A DNA stretch of 64,000 nt from Asterella californica (taxonomy: Eukaryota > Streptophyta > Marchantiopsida > Marchantiales > Aytoniaceae). The stretch covers positions 2,914,001 to 2,978,000 of the forward strand of contig JAYKYS010000002.1 of NCBI GenBank assembly GCA_036924285.1, read 5' to 3'. Shown here one piece after another: positions 63,501-64,000 of the stretch (position 1 is its first letter; every line of letters begins with the position of its first letter). The notes under the pieces were generated by a model. It searched no databases, was not told the DNA's origin, and saw nothing but the letters and a program-made list of their open reading frames with translations. A program made the position numbers and the translations under genes.

Positions 63501-64000
63501 TCCGTTTTTATGATGTCCCTCACCGTCAGACTGTAGATGGAAGTAACTCACCACGTTCATCCATATGTGAAGATAGCGTTAGCGTTAGCTTTTTCCTTGA
63601 TAAACCCCCAATACGAAAGTATAGCTTCATCGGACTCCTCTCAATGAATCATTTCTTGATCATACCTTTGATTTACAGTAGATGGTTTTGTCAATCATCT
63701 TGCCACTTCAGCTTGTATTTTCGAGTTTGTATTTCTGAAGTGTATCAGAGATGGACTTCAGCTTGTATTTTCGAGTTTGTATTTCTTACGTGTATCAGAG
63801 ATAGACGGTACAAATTACATCAATAACGTTTTTTTCCTAGAGTTCGTTATGAACTTCACACGTTGATATAATAAAAAATTTTATCATGAGAAAAAAACTG
63901 GTAAAATGAGCAGCTGCGAGTCAAAGGTCTGATAAAGACATGATTTGATAAGAAGAGTCCAATCAAGCTCAACTTCTGCAATGGGACTTATCAAGCAAAA
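60561..64000. other. Right end of the window
   Basis: AT-rich to about 62100. A GC-richer block follows at 62400-63300 with a CT run near 62623-62655 and GGGAA-type purine runs near 62905, resembling the GLTP upstream region. It may be the promoter or 5' UTR of a gene beyond the window. A 50-bp tandem repeat lies at 63705-63804. Confidence 0.4.
63705..63804. repeat. Tandem duplication, 50-bp units
   Basis: Units at 63705 and 63755 share ACTTCAGCTTGTATTTTCGA and GTGTATCAGAGAT. They differ at only a few positions. Confidence 0.85.

Noticed and set aside
1..64000. CRISPR arrays, operons, ribosome binding sites, rRNA genes
   Set aside because: None seen; intron-bearing plant-type genes show this is eukaryotic nuclear DNA, where the bacterial features are not expected.

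Overview
The window looks like nuclear DNA of a land plant, most probably a liverwort of the Marchantia type. This rests on three things. All recognised genes are intron-rich, with GT-AG junctions that I could phase exactly. Four of them are closest to land-plant families (sterol 4-methyl oxidase SMO1, VPS24, GLTP and a plant-style PhzF protein). The immune receptor has an alpha/beta-hydrolase, NB-ARC, LRR (HNL) order, a class described from liverworts. The species is an inference. Gene density is low: six protein genes in 64 kb, separated by long AT-rich stretches with repeats.

Layout from left to right. 1-3514 is non-coding and holds an inverted interstitial telomere-like repeat. 3515-5424 (minus) is SMO1 in four exons, with its last acceptor and exon start duplicated in tandem. 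5425-16683 is gene-poor, with two copies of a ~350 bp MITE-like repeat (6985-7310 and 12087-12445), hairpins and diverged duplications. 16684-20965 (plus) is a five-exon HNL receptor of 1127 residues. 20966-24624 has no recognisable gene. 24625-27144 (minus) is VPS24 in six exons. 27145-36232 is AT-rich with hairpins and a possible decayed coding relic. 36233-38514 (plus) is a six-exon PhzF-family gene. 41327-42551 (minus) is an RPB9-like zinc-ribbon gene in five exons, with a charged insertion inside its second ribbon. 42552-51829 is largely non-coding. 51830-55306 (plus) is a glycolipid transfer protein gene with two candidate first exons and a duplicated start of exon 3. 58801-60560 is a 5' fragment of a Ty1/copia retrotransposon: one LTR, an initiator-Met primer binding site and a broken gag. 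The rest is non-coding, including a GC-richer block at 62400-63300.

The genes do not form an operon or obvious cluster. SMO1 (sterols), GLTP (glycolipids) and VPS24 (ESCRT-III) all act at membranes, but nothing here suggests more than chance adjacency. The strongest leads are the HNL receptor, whose hydrolase domain has lost the expected nucleophile Ser and apparently the catalytic His; the duplicated GLTP first exon; repeated tandem duplication of splice-acceptor/exon-start segments in two unrelated genes; and the interrupted zinc ribbon of the RPB9-like protein.

All exon models are hand-built from splice consensus, reading phase and family similarity recalled from memory. No alignment, transcript data or database search was available.
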